Below, in pieces: positions 49,089-62,682 of a stretch of DNA of 64,000 bases. The DNA is taken from positions 490,885 through 554,884 of the forward strand of contig VWZS01009631.1 in the NCBI GenBank assembly GCA_013397075.1, given 5' to 3'. The position numbers were made by a program, and so were the translations under genes. This stretch comes from Rhabdornis inornatus (taxonomy: Eukaryota > Chordata > Aves > Passeriformes > Rhabdornithidae). The notes beneath the pieces are model-generated. The model had not been told where the DNA came from and did no database searches. It was given only the letters and a program-made list of their open reading frames with translations. Each line of letters begins with the position of its first letter. The first letter of the stretch is position 1.

Positions 49089-52000
49089 TACATTTGACAT
49101 ATACACACACATACTCATATATGTATATAAAAATAACATGGAGAATATATTTCAAAAGATGCTTTCAATTATCCCCAGTAATATATTTAAGAATCCAGGT
49201 AAAGTGGAAAAAAAAACATAAAAAAAAGAGATTAAACAGAAACCCTTTTAAAGTCAGGAGTAACAGTGCACTAAGACAAAATTTGATTTTCTAAACAAAA
49301 TTCTGCACCTTAGATTGTAAACCAGAAGATAATACTTTATGCTTATTTGAAATGGTTAAACTTAAAATTAGCTTAAAAGATCTGCAAGTGAAATATGCTG
49401 AGACCTTGTTTATTTGTTCATTTGCTCCCTTCTGCTCCATTTCTACATATTTTTGATTATATTCCATTACATAATGTGTTTTGGTTAAAAACAGTTCCAC
49501 ATAATTATGCATGGACTGGATAAACAGGATTTGGGATTTACTTTAATCTGGATAAAAATCTTGAGTCTATAGAATAAGCATAATTTAAATTATGTCCCTG
49601 TGATATATGCTGGAAAAATAAAATTATAAAAAAAATGTTTACATTGCATATTGCTTCATGAAAGATGTCACCAGTCCCAAAGATTCTGATTCTTGTAATA
49701 TTTTTAACTATCCTGTTCTGTTTTTCCTAAATTCTTTTTGCCTTCTTTTTCCTCTTTTGTTCCTGTGTTATCAGTCCAGCACTGATAATAGCATGCTTAT
49801 GATGCTTACCCTAAAAAGATTAGTTATTTATTGTTTGAGATATTTTTTTAAGTTATGCATGTATTTTTTTACAATCCTGTCCCACCCTTTCTTTCCATGG
49901 ATCTTCTGTGCATCTGAATAGCTTTATTGGTTATTTTACATTTGAAAAGAGTTTGAAGAAGTAACTAAGTGGAACAAGCTGAAAAGTGTTTAGCCTAATG
50001 TAAACATTAATTAAAATTTTGGATGTGAGACAGATGTCTTCTTGTTTTGGGTTTTGTCCAATAGCATCAAAGGGGAGAGCAAGTCAGAATTTTTATAAAT
50101 GAGTGTATGATTTCTCCTGCAAGTATCCAAGCAAATGGTTTATTTTACTGTTGTGATATCTGTCTTGGTCACTGTGATCATGCAAGTACATAGAGCAGAC
50201 ACCTATCTTGAACCAGCAATTCTGTAGTAGCAAATAAAGGGCAGGTTCACTATTGCCTTGAACAGGCCTCTTTTGTAAGAAATTGGCCACTGGTATGTGG
50301 TTGATATCAGTACATTTTTATTCTTGCTTTTCCTCCCACTGTGATCGCTTCTTACAACAAAATCAGTTTTATCAACAGGACCAGTGCCACTAATATATTT
50401 GAAGCAGAGGATTAGAGAAATAAGTTAAAATTTCAAAAACAGCAAGGAGGAGTTCTTAGTATTATCAAAAGACTAATGTGAATTAGTTGTGTTTGGAACA
50501 AAACCTAGCAGTAAATTCTTAAACTGAGGGAATACATACTGTTGGAACTTGGTACTGCTGTTTGCCTATATGTCAGAACAGAAATCATGATGTATAAACC
50601 ATCCAGGATTAGCTGGATTATGATTAGCCATAAACCTGTTCTTTCATTTTCTAAAAAAGGCAACTTAAAAACAGTGATTGCCTACATTGAATCGAGTTAT
50701 AGAAAATAAGACCTCATAGAAAAAAATATTTTCAAGAATGTTCATCTATTTCTAAATGATCCTTTATCAGTTTCTCAGTGCATTGTACTTTGTGGTCTAA
50801 AATCTCAAAAACAAAAGCAATTAATTTTTCAGCTATCATGTTTTTTGAAATATACATATCTGGTGAATCTTCAACTTCTACAGACTTAAAACTTTTCTCT
50901 TGGTAAGGCAGACAACAGTTGAAGAAACTGAAATAATTTTCCATCTTCCTTGTTCAGCAATGTATCATATCTCAGAGATCACTTTTCAGATGTACTCAAA
51001 AACTGTAATAAGACTGTAGAAGAATGGTCCACTGCAGCTTCACAAATTTCAGCATAAAGATGTCACACATCTGTGTTGTGGCAATGACTGAAAACAAAAG
51101 ATCTTATTCTTGATAAGGTTGTCAGGCTTCAATCTCATTGGAAGGTAAATTAGCTCATTATCACATAGTGCTTCTCTTCTCTCCCAACTGTTAAAAGGAA
51201 ACATACTGAACATTAAAAAAAAAAAGAGGGTTTTTCAGAAAAACTCTTTCTTCTATGTGGAGGCCAAGAGCTTCTGGAGCAGAATTATTGCCACCTGTGA
51301 CGTTGTTCTTTCTTTTCTAAATGCTGAAAGCCCTTGGAAATGTTTCAATCTTCTACTTATAAAAATAATTAATTTCTATAGTTAATTATCAAAGGAATAT
51401 TGAATAGCAAATTCTAAATTCTTTCTGGAAATAAAATTGCTGAATTACAGAAATGTTTAGTCTAGATGTTGTTATTAAATTACAAGAGTCAAACATTTGT
51501 GACAGAACTAAATGCCACACTATTCTCCAACAGAGGAAACAGCTACTGAGGGACAGAGATCCTGATTCGAAATCTAAGCAGCATAATTTGTGCAGCTGAA
51601 GTCTCAGGTTAGCCTTAAAATTAGGTGGCTGGCAGAAAGATGAAAACTAAATGAATAGGTTATTTCACCAAATATATTAATTAATATTAATTAATTTCAC
51701 TCATTCTTTCTAAACAAAGACAAAAGGTTAATTTTTTCTATAAAGTTCAAATTTTATTATTCAATTATTTTGAGAACTTTATTCAGCATTTAGTGATATT
51801 AATAGCCTGAGATCTCTCTTGTGCAGGTGAGAACCAAATAGATATTAAGTGTGTGTGGTCATGATACAAAGTGAATTTACTGCTGTCTTTTTTTACCTTC
51901 AGTTGCTCAAATTTTGTGCTGTGTTAATTTTTTTGTATGAATCAGGTTCTCAAATCATTTCACAAGGAGAGATCATGACAAGGCAGGAATAAACAGATAA

Positions 52001-52309
52001 AGTGGAGAAGCACCAGAATCCTCTTTCAGTTTATGCCACCTTAAATTCTCAGATGAACTTGGGAGTTTTCCCTCCATATGCTGGGAACCTGTCGCTCATA
52101 AACCAGTCTGACTGGTTCTAGGACAAGAAAGCCTTAGTCACTAGTTCCAACATACCCCAAACACAGCACAACACGCAAGAGCCCTCTTGTGCTCTCTTCA
52201 ACTGCTGCTTGGTATTTAATGAACCCAACTACATTTCAGCAGAGAAAATGTGTGACAGAAGATTATACACAGAATTAAAGGAGTATCTTTGTAAGGCTGC
52301 AAGCACTGG

Positions 52310-52735
52310 AGAATATCTCATACTAGGAAAGGCTGAGAGACCTGGGACTGCTCAGCCAGACGGGAGAAATGAAGGGTCACAGAGGATCTCATCAATGTGA
52401 ACAAATATCTGAAGGGAGGGTGTAAAAGCGGAACAAGTTTATTTTCAGTGGTGCCCAGTGACAGGACCGGAGGTAATGGGCACACACTGAAACTGGAGGC
52501 TTCGACCAAACACCAGGAAACACATTCTTACTGTGAGGATAACTGAGCGCTCCTAGAAGTTGCTCACAGAGTTGTGGCATCTCTGTCCTCGAAGATATTT
52601 GAAAACCATCTGGACATCACCCTGGCTACCAACACTAGGTAGACCTCCTTGAGCAGGAAGGATGGAACAGATGATCTTTCCAGCAAGAAGATCACTTTCA
52701 ACCTTAATCATTCTGTGGTTTGTTTGGTATGGAAT
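52310..52735 (+). mobile_element. CR1 LINE 3' fragment, sense orientation, degraded
   Basis: Sense-strand CR1 landmarks appear in order: 'aggctgagagacctgggact', 'ctcagccagacgggagaaat', 'gaggatctcatcaatgtgaa', 'cagtggtgcccagtgacagg', 'aatgggcacacactgaaact', 'ttcttactgtgaggataact', 'ttgagcaggaaggatggaac', 'agatgatctttccagcaaga' and 'tttcaaccttaatcattctg'. It ends at tgtggtttg. About 425 bp of the terminal ORF2/3' UTR survive, with point changes and small indels that break the frame. Together with the minus-strand copies it shows repeated independent CR1 insertion into this gene. Confidence 0.93.
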
Positions 52736-55700
52736 GTGGCATTTCCATGTTTAATGAAAATTATTGTAATTAATATCCTGGTTTGCTTCAAGTTAGACAT
52801 TTTCTAAATATTTTCTGTGAGACATATGTCAATACCTTTTCCAGAACTGATGATAAAAAATCTAAAAATTGTCATTAATTTTATAACTTATGCAAAAATC
52901 CCAAGGTTATCTTTGCCCCAAACAGTTGCTTGTTGCCTGAGATTAAGGCACAAAGATGTGTCCAAGTCTGTTGTCACAAATCTCCCTAGTAAATGTGTGA
53001 TACCTTGCTGTCATCTTGAGAAAATAAATTAGTGAAGCTGGATTCCGTCTCATAAAATGACCACATTCTTCAAGGCAGTATGAACCATGTCCCTACTATC
53101 CTCAAAAAGCAATAACTTATTCTATGTAAAATGTTTTACATCTCTCTGGATGACATTATCCTCCTCTATAAGCATGCCACATAGATAAATCGACATCATT
53201 TGACATGGAGTAAGTTTTATTCCAAACAGGAAGAGGTAATTGAACTTGGTCTTGATAACAATCAGTTACAGACAACTGGAACCTGTGGTCACAGCATCTT
53301 AACTGATTTTCCTTTAGATTAGTTTACTTTTTCTTTTTAAAGGGGGGAAGGCTAAAGCTGATTTTATGTCTTGTTACACATCTTTTTAAAAATATCTATA
53401 TGTATTGCTTGAATTATGCATGAGTTCTGATTTTAAACATAATTCTAACCATGAGAATCCAAGATTTTTCTCACCAGGGCCCCGTGGAATCACAACTGAG
53501 CAGATATTGTGTGTAACAATAGAAATATGTTAGGAAATAATGGAACAGTTGAAACTCAGATCTGTATTTAAATTATTTATTAATTTTGGATTTTTCATTG
53601 ATAATAATGTTATTAAAGAGAATTCTAGTTTTATAATTTTTGATTTTTTTTTTATTTGGAAGACTGCATGGATGATATCCTAATATTTATTATAGGCAGT
53701 GTGTGTACAAATTTGATGTGGATGTTGATTCTCACATTATAACATAATTTTCAATGCAATTTCAGTAATGAAAATCAAAATATGAGAATGAATGTAACAA
53801 ATATTTGAGAGTTTGGGCCGGCAAAATTTCTGTACTGCACAGCATAAAACAGTCTGGAAACATCAAATTCTGTACTGTGTCAGCTAGTGGACTTAGATTA
53901 AACACCCCACTACACACAATATGTGCAATATGGTAAGCTCTTTTTGGTAATGTAGGTTTTGCTAATGTTTTAACAAATTTATCTTCAAATCAGCTTCTTC
54001 CTTAAATTTCTAAGCTTGTATTAGTAGAGTAATCTCCATTGGAAGCCAGTGTTATTTAGTCTTCCTTTTAGGCATTTTAAGACTATGATATTAAGGACTA
54101 GATGTCTTTTGTCTCTGATGTACAACTACTTTAGAGTGTAAGCTCCATGGAGCAGGGACTTTTTAATCACAGATGCTTGAAAAGAGGCTGGTATCTTTCA
54201 GATGTTATTGGCGTTTAAATAACTATTGACTGATATGCAATGATTTTAGAACTGTTTAATGATAATTATAAATTAATTATAAAAATAGTTGTTTCTATAA
54301 GGGAATATCCAACATATCTTCAGAAATACAGAACCAGCATACATGGTCTGCATGGGTTTTGCTTAATGGTAAACTACAGTCCCTTGAAAATCAGATAAAC
54401 AGCTGATGTGAAAAATTAAAACAATTTATTCTAACTGTATTTAAGTGCTCATGACTTCCTAACAGTTCACATACATTTTTCTTGTAAGTACTTCTAAATT
54501 CAAAATACATTTCCTATTTCACATCCTATAAAAAATGGAGCTCTTCTAAATTGTATTCAGATAGATACATAGCAAACAAATTAATTCAAAATAGGTCTTT
54601 AATACTCACATGACTAGAGAACAATTTCAAAATAAACACAATTTTTCTCCTCCTGTTTCATTTGGTGAACATATTTGTTTCTTAGTTTTTCAGTATCATT
54701 TAGTAAATAAGTTCCTACGACCTACAACCTTTTTATTTCAATATAATTACATCATATTAAAAAGCTTAATTGGATACTAAGCTATTTCTGGTGGTGTGAT
54801 AGATACTGAAAACAGAGTGACACCACAGAAGCTTTTCATTTATCATATTTTCTTTTGCTAATTGTTGTTGAATGCTGGCTTTTTCTGAGGATGTATAAAT
54901 TTCATATGGTAATGCTGTAAGGCTCCAAAATTGTTCTATAGATGTGTATTAAAGCATTGTTTGTTATTTCATATTGATCTCCGTTAGCAATCATAGAAAC
55001 ATTTCAATTCTGTTAAAGGTTATAATATCCCAGTTTTAAAACATAGCTTGGCTTGTGTGGACAGAAGCCTCATATTAGAAATGTGTTCATCTTCACAAGC
55101 AAGGGATATGAGTTATGAATATATTTCTGCAATGAAAGTGAGTGCACAGGTGTTTTTTTTATGCTGAAGTAGAAATTAATATAGCAACAAGTGAATATAT
55201 TTTGGATATATCTTTTCTCTGCAGAAATGTTTGCATATTTCTAGAAAAACAATGCAGAAGATAAACAAGGATGAAATAATACACTGGTCTAATAACAAAG
55301 ACACATACTGTTCACATATTCATATGACTTGTAGCATCAGTACATATTTTGCCTTTAGTAATATGCAACAGTTGTAGCTGTCCCTAGGGAAAACATATGA
55401 CCCAATCACATCCCTGACAGCAGATAACAGGATGCAACAAAGAAAGGTGGTGTGTCATAGTGTGTAAGCACACAGAATCACTCACGGTACTCCCATGAAG
55501 TCAGTAGCAGAAATATTTACAGATTCTAAAAGAACCAGTGGTGTATTATCCTAGAGAATTTAGAAAAGCTCACACATAATGACCATGTTGTAAATAACTC
55601 CCTTCTTTCCTTCTAAACAAAATTAACATGTTGCCATGGTACCCAAGAGGAATCCCATGATTCTACTTCAGACAAACTCCTATTATTCTGAGGAAACTAT

Positions 55701-56345
55701 GAGCAAAGACCATAGCAAGTAGCCCTGTGGTTTGCTGAACAAATCATCTGTCTATGTAAATTGGCATAACGTTGTTGTTTCAATAGGTCATGTTGCTTTT
55801 TCCAATAAAAAAATCAAAGTCCTACACTTGCAAGCAGAATACATATACCATGAAAATCCTAATAAAATTCCCTCTCTCTGAAAAATATCTGATCTTCAGA
55901 TAGCTCTCATTTTACAAATATCATGCTTATTTCAGGAAAAACTTCTCTTATAACAAATGTAGCACTTTGACAATTGATGATGAGGAAATAGATATATGAG
56001 TCCAAATAAGTGAAATTCAGTCAAGACTTCCCCTTTCACTGTCTTATTTGTTATTTTACTGCAGTGTATTCATTCATGTACCCTGATACCACTTCTTGCA
56101 ATGAAAGAAATCGTAATAGCATATTTTGTAACCATTATATAGATTAGTATTTATATGAATACTCACATTGTAAAAGATCTGGAGTATAAATTACACTGTG
56201 CATTCATCGAATTTTAATACTCCTTCAGCTCTTAGAGCCATATCTATTTGTAGGTCACTTATTTCTTTTTGTTCCGGAAGAAAACAAAAATTATATAAAG
56301 AACTTTCATAGCATTCATGTGAAATCTTTATGCTTGTCCTTCCAG

Positions 56346-56598
56346 GTCCTGAAGGGATTTCCAGAATGCTTACAAGCTGACATTTGTCTGCACCTCAATC
56401 AAAATTTGCTTCAGAACTGCAAAGCCTTCCGGGGGGCCAGCAAAGGCTGTCTTCGAGCTTTGGCTATGAAATTTAAAACAACACATGCACCTCCTGGAGA
56501 CACTTTAGTGCACTGTGGAGATGTTCTCACTGCTCTTTATTTTGTGTCAAGAGGCTCTATTGAAATCCTGAAGAGCGACATTGTTGTTGCCATTCTTG
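56346..56598 (+). CDS. KCNH7: KCNH7 exon 9 (erg numbering): end of C-linker and first half of the CNBHD
   Basis: This 253-nt exon has the length I recall for KCNH2 exon 9; phase 0 in, phase 1 out. The translation is VLKGFPECLQADICLHLNQN, LLQNCKAFRGASKGCLRAL, AMKFKTTHAPPGDTLVHCGD, VLTALYFVSRGSIEILKSD and IVVAIL. It forms the last C-linker helices and the early beta strands of the cyclic-nucleotide-binding homology domain. In erg channels this domain does not bind cAMP strongly. It is instead occupied by an intrinsic ligand and contacts the PAS domain of a neighbouring subunit (family knowledge). Acceptor is ccttccag|gtc and donor cttg|gtaagt. Read-through of the donor gives a 28-residue unrelated tail to a TAA at 56682-56684. 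Confidence 0.98.
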
Positions 56599-59500
56599 GT
56601 AAGTACATTATTACAAGGCATATTAAAAGAGTTAAATTTTCAAACGAAATATTTCTTGTTGTTCCTGGGGCAGGAAATTTGTAAATATTTGCTAACAATT
56701 TTTTAAAATCAAGTAAAGAAATAATTTAAGAAGTCTACATTACTGTAATAATTCATGTGCACCAAAGAGTCCATGTCTTTGGATTTCTAAAGATTTATCT
56801 TTAGTCACATTAATCCCTAGGAAAAAGGTAAGCTGCAAGTTGAGACAAGCAGATATCTAATTACTCCAGTTCTGATTTTGCTACAAGATCAAAAGTCAAG
56901 GCCACCCAGTTTTTGAGCAGTGATGAAGTTATTGAGACATGTAGACTCCTCTATTTGCAACTGGACTAATCTACTCTGGGCATTCAAAACGTCTTCTAGA
57001 GATTTTCAGAAATATCTATTTCTGTCCACTAGGCATAAGGGAAAAGAAGAGAATAACAGATTCATTTGATCTAGAAGTAATAACACCAGTGTTTCCCCTG
57101 CATTTCTTATTAACACATTCTTGCTTGTATAGCATGATTAGTTTCTTGTTTTCTTTCTTAAGAAAGTTGGCTCAAGACAATGCTCAGTCCAGCTGGGAGC
57201 TCACCAGCAGCTGGTGGTAGCTCTTACATGAAATCATTAAGACTTCATTAGCTACAGCAATATGAAAAGTAAAATAACTAAAAGCTTATATAAAATGACT
57301 ACATATTTGTTTCTTCAATTTTATATTAGATAATAAGAATGCAAAGAATAATTGAGTAGATGAGTAAGGATTTTGCTGTACAGAAGCATATACCAGCTGT
57401 AATATCATTCATATGCTGTCTTTCTGTTAATTGGCCACTGTAGGAACTTACAGTCAGAAAAGCAGATGAAGCAAGATGTCGACTGGGGGCAGTATGTTGC
57501 TATTAACCCACTTTTGACTGATTATTCTGTTTATACTTTGCAGGGTGGATATGTGAGCAGAACAAAGGTGTGCCTAAAGCAATCCTTCCCTAGCTTTAGA
57601 TAGTGTTATCAAGATAATTTATCATCTCATACTGTTGCAGCTCATCAGCTGGGCCGGCTTTAGGCACAAGCAACATAGGGAGCATGCAAGTATAACACTG
57701 TCAGATTTTTACTTAATTGAGTAAGAGTCTTGCCCTGATTATGAGCAGTGTGCTTCATCAAGGAATTAATCTCTCACATCAAAAACATACATTTTTGTAC
57801 TATTTCTATTGCATTTCAATAAAGACAAACTTACAATTTTATGGATTCATCAACTTCTTCCTGGGCCAAAGATGCAGTCTGGACAAGTTTTTCATGTTCT
57901 GCACATCAGATCCCTGTGCTCTCACACTGTAGCAGAAACCCAGGTATTTGCAGGGCCATGCCACTTTATCTCTTCCCACCTATAGCTGTCCACACCAGGG
58001 ACTGCAGTTTGGAGCCTCACTCTCCCAGGGAATGGTAGGTCAGACAGGTGTGCACAGCTGCATCCACATTAAACTGAGCCCACATCTGTTGCATGATCCA
58101 TGAGGTAGGAATCTACCTATAGCTGGCTCCAGTGACTGAGTCTGTGGTATTTTGAAGAATCAACAGAAAAAGAATAGATCATATAAAGGAAAATTACTTT
58201 GCATTGCAATCATTCAGAAATCTAATGAAGTTTATCAATAATTAGCCAAATATTTTTAGTTAATTCCTCTTTCTAAAAAACCTACACACAGAAATGGACA
58301 TAAAAAACACTCATTACTTTTTGCTCTGGACGACAGAGTAGTCCAACAGAGGTAGAATGGATAAAATTTTCACCTTTAACGAGTATTGCAGCATCATCAA
58401 AGAAATAAGTGTTCTGAGAAATGTTGGGTTTCTCCCCAGTTTTCCTCAAATCATCAGCACTGTCTGATGTGGATGAGTTAAGTTTCTTTAGTACTGATCT
58501 GACAACAGTAATTTTGCATAAAATACGTAGAAAACACAATATCTCTGAAGTCTACTATCTCTTTCGGCTTTGCAGACAAGATATAAAAATACTGTAAAAT
58601 AACCGTGTCAGTACTCCCATTGCAGAGAAGGTTTTATGTGCCTTGAATAGGGACCTCTGAATTCATAAACATTTGGTGCAGAAGGACCTTGTTTTGTCGC
58701 TGATTCCTGTTATATTTCATATTTTTGACTATCTGTTATATCTAATGAACTGTGTTTTATGAAATAAAAACAATAGGTTTTGCTCTGAAGATATGAAGAG
58801 ATGAAAAAGATCACTTTTGCTGGAAGTTTATTTCCATAGTTAATCACCTTTATTGTTAAAAATGTGTGCTTTATTTCCAGTATAAATTTATCTTGCTCCA
58901 ATTTCTTTCTATTGGTTCTTCCTATGCTTTCCTTCTCATATTCTAGAGGCATTGAACACCAAGTAATTTTTCCTCTCTAAGGAATATATGCAATATAATC
59001 AAGTTATCTCTTAATCTTCCCATGTTCAAGATCCTCACTTTTAACCAGCCCTTAAATTACCTTTTGCATTTTTTAGCTCAGTTTCTCAGTTTTCAACTTC
59101 CTTTTTAGAAAATAGAAAAACTAGAACTACTCTTATTAACCTAATGTGAAAGGTACAAATGTTTAGCAGAGAAAAAATATCACCACTGTATTCTTTTTTG
59201 CCAGTATCTGTTTGTCCCTTGCTATGATAACTACTATTTTCTACAAGTGTTGTCTTAGTTACTCCCCAACCCCACTTTGCAGGTAACCCTAAAACTCTTA
59301 GTTTAGAGCATACTTTCACTGGTTTATGGCTGCAGCTGTTCTGCATTGATGAAGTTTAGGTGCTGTTTGGCAAAAATGAGCAATTAGAGATGACAATCTT
59401 ATGAAACACCTATAGTAAATGTGTCAACATTGTCAACAAGAATTGTAATGGTATCAAAACAGAGGCAGACATGTTTAAAGAGCTTGTTCAAAAGAACTCC

Positions 59501-59989
59501 TGCATTTAGAAGCATTGCATTGCCTACAAAAAATATAAAAATGAAGTTATTTTCTACTAAAATATATTTAAAGTACAGTCAGCTCCTTCATGTAATTCTT
59601 AACAAAATGACATTGCAAGCCAGACAAGTCCTGGACTGGACTGGACAATAGAAATTGCATCTTTGCCATCATAATACAGGTGAAATTACAAAATAATGCT
59701 TTTAGAAGAAAGGACAGAGGAACCTGGTCAAGTCATGTTGTTTTGATGAAACTGAAGAAAAATTGTGATGAAATTTCCACTTAGTCCAGTTATATGCCTG
59801 TATTTTCATTGATCTTAATAATTTTGCTTTTAATACTTAATAATACTGCTTTTTCTTTATATATATGCAGTGAGAATCATGCATGTAAAACCAAGTATTC
59901 TATGCCTCTATCATAAAGAAATGTATCATTCAATTTAATGGCTCATCCATGTTTAAAATAATAATCTCTGTTCAATTTTTTTTCTGCAG
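56599..59989 (+). other. KCNH7: KCNH7 intron 9 (about 3.4 kb)
   Basis: This phase-1 intron has donor gtaagt and a long T-rich tract before gcag at 59989. It contains an AATAAA at 57818-57823 in the sense strand and an ancient CR1-like fragment near 58.8-59.06 kb. No other gene is recognised. Confidence 0.9.
58790..59060 (-). repeat. Ancient CR1/L3-like LINE fragment
   Basis: On the + strand the order of phrases 'ctttatttccagtataaatt', 'ttgctccaatttctttctat', 'tggttcttcctatgctttcc', 'aatcaagttatctcttaatc' and 'ttcccatgttcaagatcctc' follows an old amniote CR1-like 3' UTR. I remember that consensus as containing 'tgatcaagtcacccctcaac' and 'cttctctttgttaagctaaa'. In the usual listing it is the inverted form, so the element is on the minus strand. 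It is heavily diverged and the limits are approximate. Confidence 0.55.
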
Positions 59990-60195
59990 GAAAAAATGAT
60001 ATTTTTGGAGAGATGGTACATCTTTATGCAAAACCAGGAAAGTCAAATGCAGATGTGAGAGCTTTAACTTACTGTGACTTACATAAAATTCAGAGAGAAG
60101 ATCTACTAGAAGTTTTGGATATGTACCCTGAATTTTCTGATCTCTTCCTCACCAATCTGGAACTAACTTTTAATCTGAGAGATGAAACTGCAAAG
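59990..60195 (+). CDS. KCNH7: KCNH7 exon 10 (erg numbering): second half of the CNBHD
   Basis: This 206-nt exon is phase 1 in and phase 0 out. The split Gly is followed by KNDIFGEMVHLYAKPGKSN, ADVRALTYCDLHKIQRED, LLEVLDMYPEFSDLFLTN and LELTFNLRDETAK. It completes the beta roll and the alpha C-helix of the cyclic-nucleotide-binding homology domain, which is needed for channel assembly and trafficking in HERG (family knowledge). The ending LRDETAK differs from KCNH2 and agrees with KCNH7 (LRHESAK as I recall). The acceptor is tttttttctgcag|ga with a strong pyrimidine tract. The donor gcaaag|gtacat is a weaker match to consensus. Read-through would add 35 intronic codons before the stop near 60306. 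Confidence 0.97.
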
Positions 60196-62682
60196 GTACA
60201 TATAATAAGTGATTTTTCTTTCTTAATGTTGGGCCAAATCTGTCCCACAGTAACAAAGCTTGAAAATAGCATTTGGAAAACTAAGGTTAACAAAATGAAA
60301 ACCTAAAATCCTATATTAAAAAAAAATATACTCACCTGATTGCTTCTACTGAAGTCAGTTAAACTCAGCAGAAGTCAATGAAATTATTCAGATGATGTTA
60401 ATCTAATAGGATTTGGTTCTATATTTAAATAGTATTAAGGCTTCACCCAGAGGGATTTTGTTAAAGCCATGGAAAATATGGTTTTATTAGATGACTACAG
60501 CCCAGGTCACCACAAGGGGAACTTTTGACACTAAATGTAATTGTACATCCATAAAATAAGGATAAATCAGATTATCCAGATTCCTTCCGTGTCTAGCAAT
60601 AGAAAATATATAATTGCCTTTCAAATAGGAATTGTTAATTCCCTTATCTTGGCATGCACTTTACCTCCTAGGGGACTAAAAATTTACAAGGGGCTTTTCA
60701 ACTTACACTGAGTCTTCAGATTTGCAGGCATTTCTTGGTCTCTTTTTCCTACAGTAACTGTTCTAAATGTCCCCTTTTGCACAAATTATGTCTTCAGGAA
60801 AGTCAAAATATTACCAGTGTTTCCTTATTTCAGACTGACAGGGTTAGTCTGACTTGGGAAAGAAAGTGGATGTTTGGCCAAAGGGGGAGTGGGGAAATTC
60901 TCTTGCCCAGCTCGTGCTGCTGAGGCTAAAGGCTTCCCCAGAAGATTGCAGGTACCCCAGCCCGGGCCACCAGGCAGGGACTACATTGCCTACAGAATGA
61001 CTGGTTTACATTTCATTATTTCTGAGATAATGCTGCTTTGTGGCTTCCTTAAAGAAAAACAGAGGTTCGGTGAGAAGAAAATAATATCATTTGGCCTCAA
61101 ACGCCTTCTAAGAAAAAAGGAGAAAATGAACACTAAGTTTTGGGCTGTAAATCATAGGGACGTCTTTGCTAATCAGGTGTGGATCTTTATTTTTAAAAAA
61201 AACTATAACAAATACAACTTCTAACAAGAAGTGTCACTTCTTTTTATTATGACCCTCTTTTAACAAAATATCATTCTGAAAATAAAAGACTAATTCTATT
61301 CTTTTTTCAATCATGCCTTTGTATGTATTGAAAAGGTCATAATTATTAATTACATGTAAAATACAATACAATGAATGTATAGTCTAGTGATAAATTTAAG
61401 TTAAAACTGAATGTCCATATATTTGAAAAATTTCTTGACAATAATTTCACATTAATGATTTAAGTCTGAGCAATTATTTCTTGCAATTACATTGTCATCA
61501 ATGTTTTATCATTATTTTTTCCTTAGTTCAGAGACAAAGAAGGCAGGAGAGGCTCAGCCATGCTTCTGAGTTTGCAAAATCACAGCTTTTCTCTAGCAAT
61601 TCCACTTACTTTCCAGTGTCTATTGCAATCCAGAAAATCATCCCCCAGAAGAAGCATTGAGCACATTCTCATTTTCAAAACATCACTCAGATCTAAATAT
61701 TTTATCAGAATAATAGGTCCTTCTGTCTCAACTTCTGCTCCTGCCCTCCTAATGGTATAAAAGTATCTTTTTCTTCCTGCGGTTATTCTTCCAGTGGGCC
61801 ACCACTGAAGCACATTAATTGCCAGGTTTACAATGAAGGGAATAGAGAAAAATGTAAACACCTCCCAGCTCCTCTCTGCCCTTCTCCCACATGCAAATCT
61901 GCTTACTTGGGTAGTATAGGAAACCTCACTAGCACAGGGAAGGGAAGTAGGCTGAAGCCAATGCCATGGGTATGTACACAAAGAGTAAAACTGATGTTAT
62001 ATTTGCTAATTTGTAAATTTCTTAAAGTAGAAAAAATAAGAGTTAAATGCATCTTTTACCTACTGGGAAAAAAAGCACTGCAATCTTTTTTAGATAGAAA
62101 AAAATAATATTATGTTCTAGTACAGAAATAAGTATCTGAATTATCTAAATCTGACGAAGAGGAAGAGAGGGTCTAGAAACATAAAATAATAGGTAAAGTG
62201 CCTGATGCTTGTCAGGCTTATATTTATTGTAAAATATAACCTTTAAAATTATTACCATCAGTTAAATATAAATATAATTGCAATCAATTACCACTTTACT
62301 TCTTGAAATATTATACATTCTGTTAGAGGTTATTTAATTATTTTCATTAATTTCTCTAAGGTTACATAAACCAGATCTGTGCAAGTTCAGAGAAGCTGAT
62401 AACACATGAACACATGTATTTCCATGTAAACTTATTATCAGGATAATTTTATTTCATCATTAGGTGATGACAGTGTTGGTTTTGCTCAATTTGCATAAAC
62501 TTTTTTAATGTTAACCTTGTGCAATTCCATTCATTAGGTGGTGATGGAGAGGCTGATGCAGACTGACTTTAATATTGCCTTTTTTAAAGCTTGAACATGA
62601 TTAACACTCAATCACCTATTGCAAATCTGCCCTCTTTAGATGGGACTAATTTTTCATTATGTTTCATATTTCATTAATCAAG
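60196..62682 (+). other. KCNH7: KCNH7 intron 10 (about 2.5 kb)
   Basis: This phase-0 intron has donor gtacat at 60196 and acceptor attaatcaag ending at 62682. A short GC-richer patch near 60.88-60.98 kb is unexplained. The final 250 bp before exon 11 are AT-rich. No gene or mobile element is recognised. Confidence 0.88.

Larger units (their letters stand above)
46402..56345 (+). other. KCNH7: KCNH7 intron 8 (about 9.9 kb)
   Basis: This phase-0 intron has donor gtatgt at 46402 and acceptor gtccttccag ending at 56345. It contains TA dinucleotide runs at 46.5 and 49.1 kb and one + strand CR1 tail at 52.3-52.7 kb. The remainder is AT-rich unique-looking sequence with no recognised gene. Confidence 0.9.
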
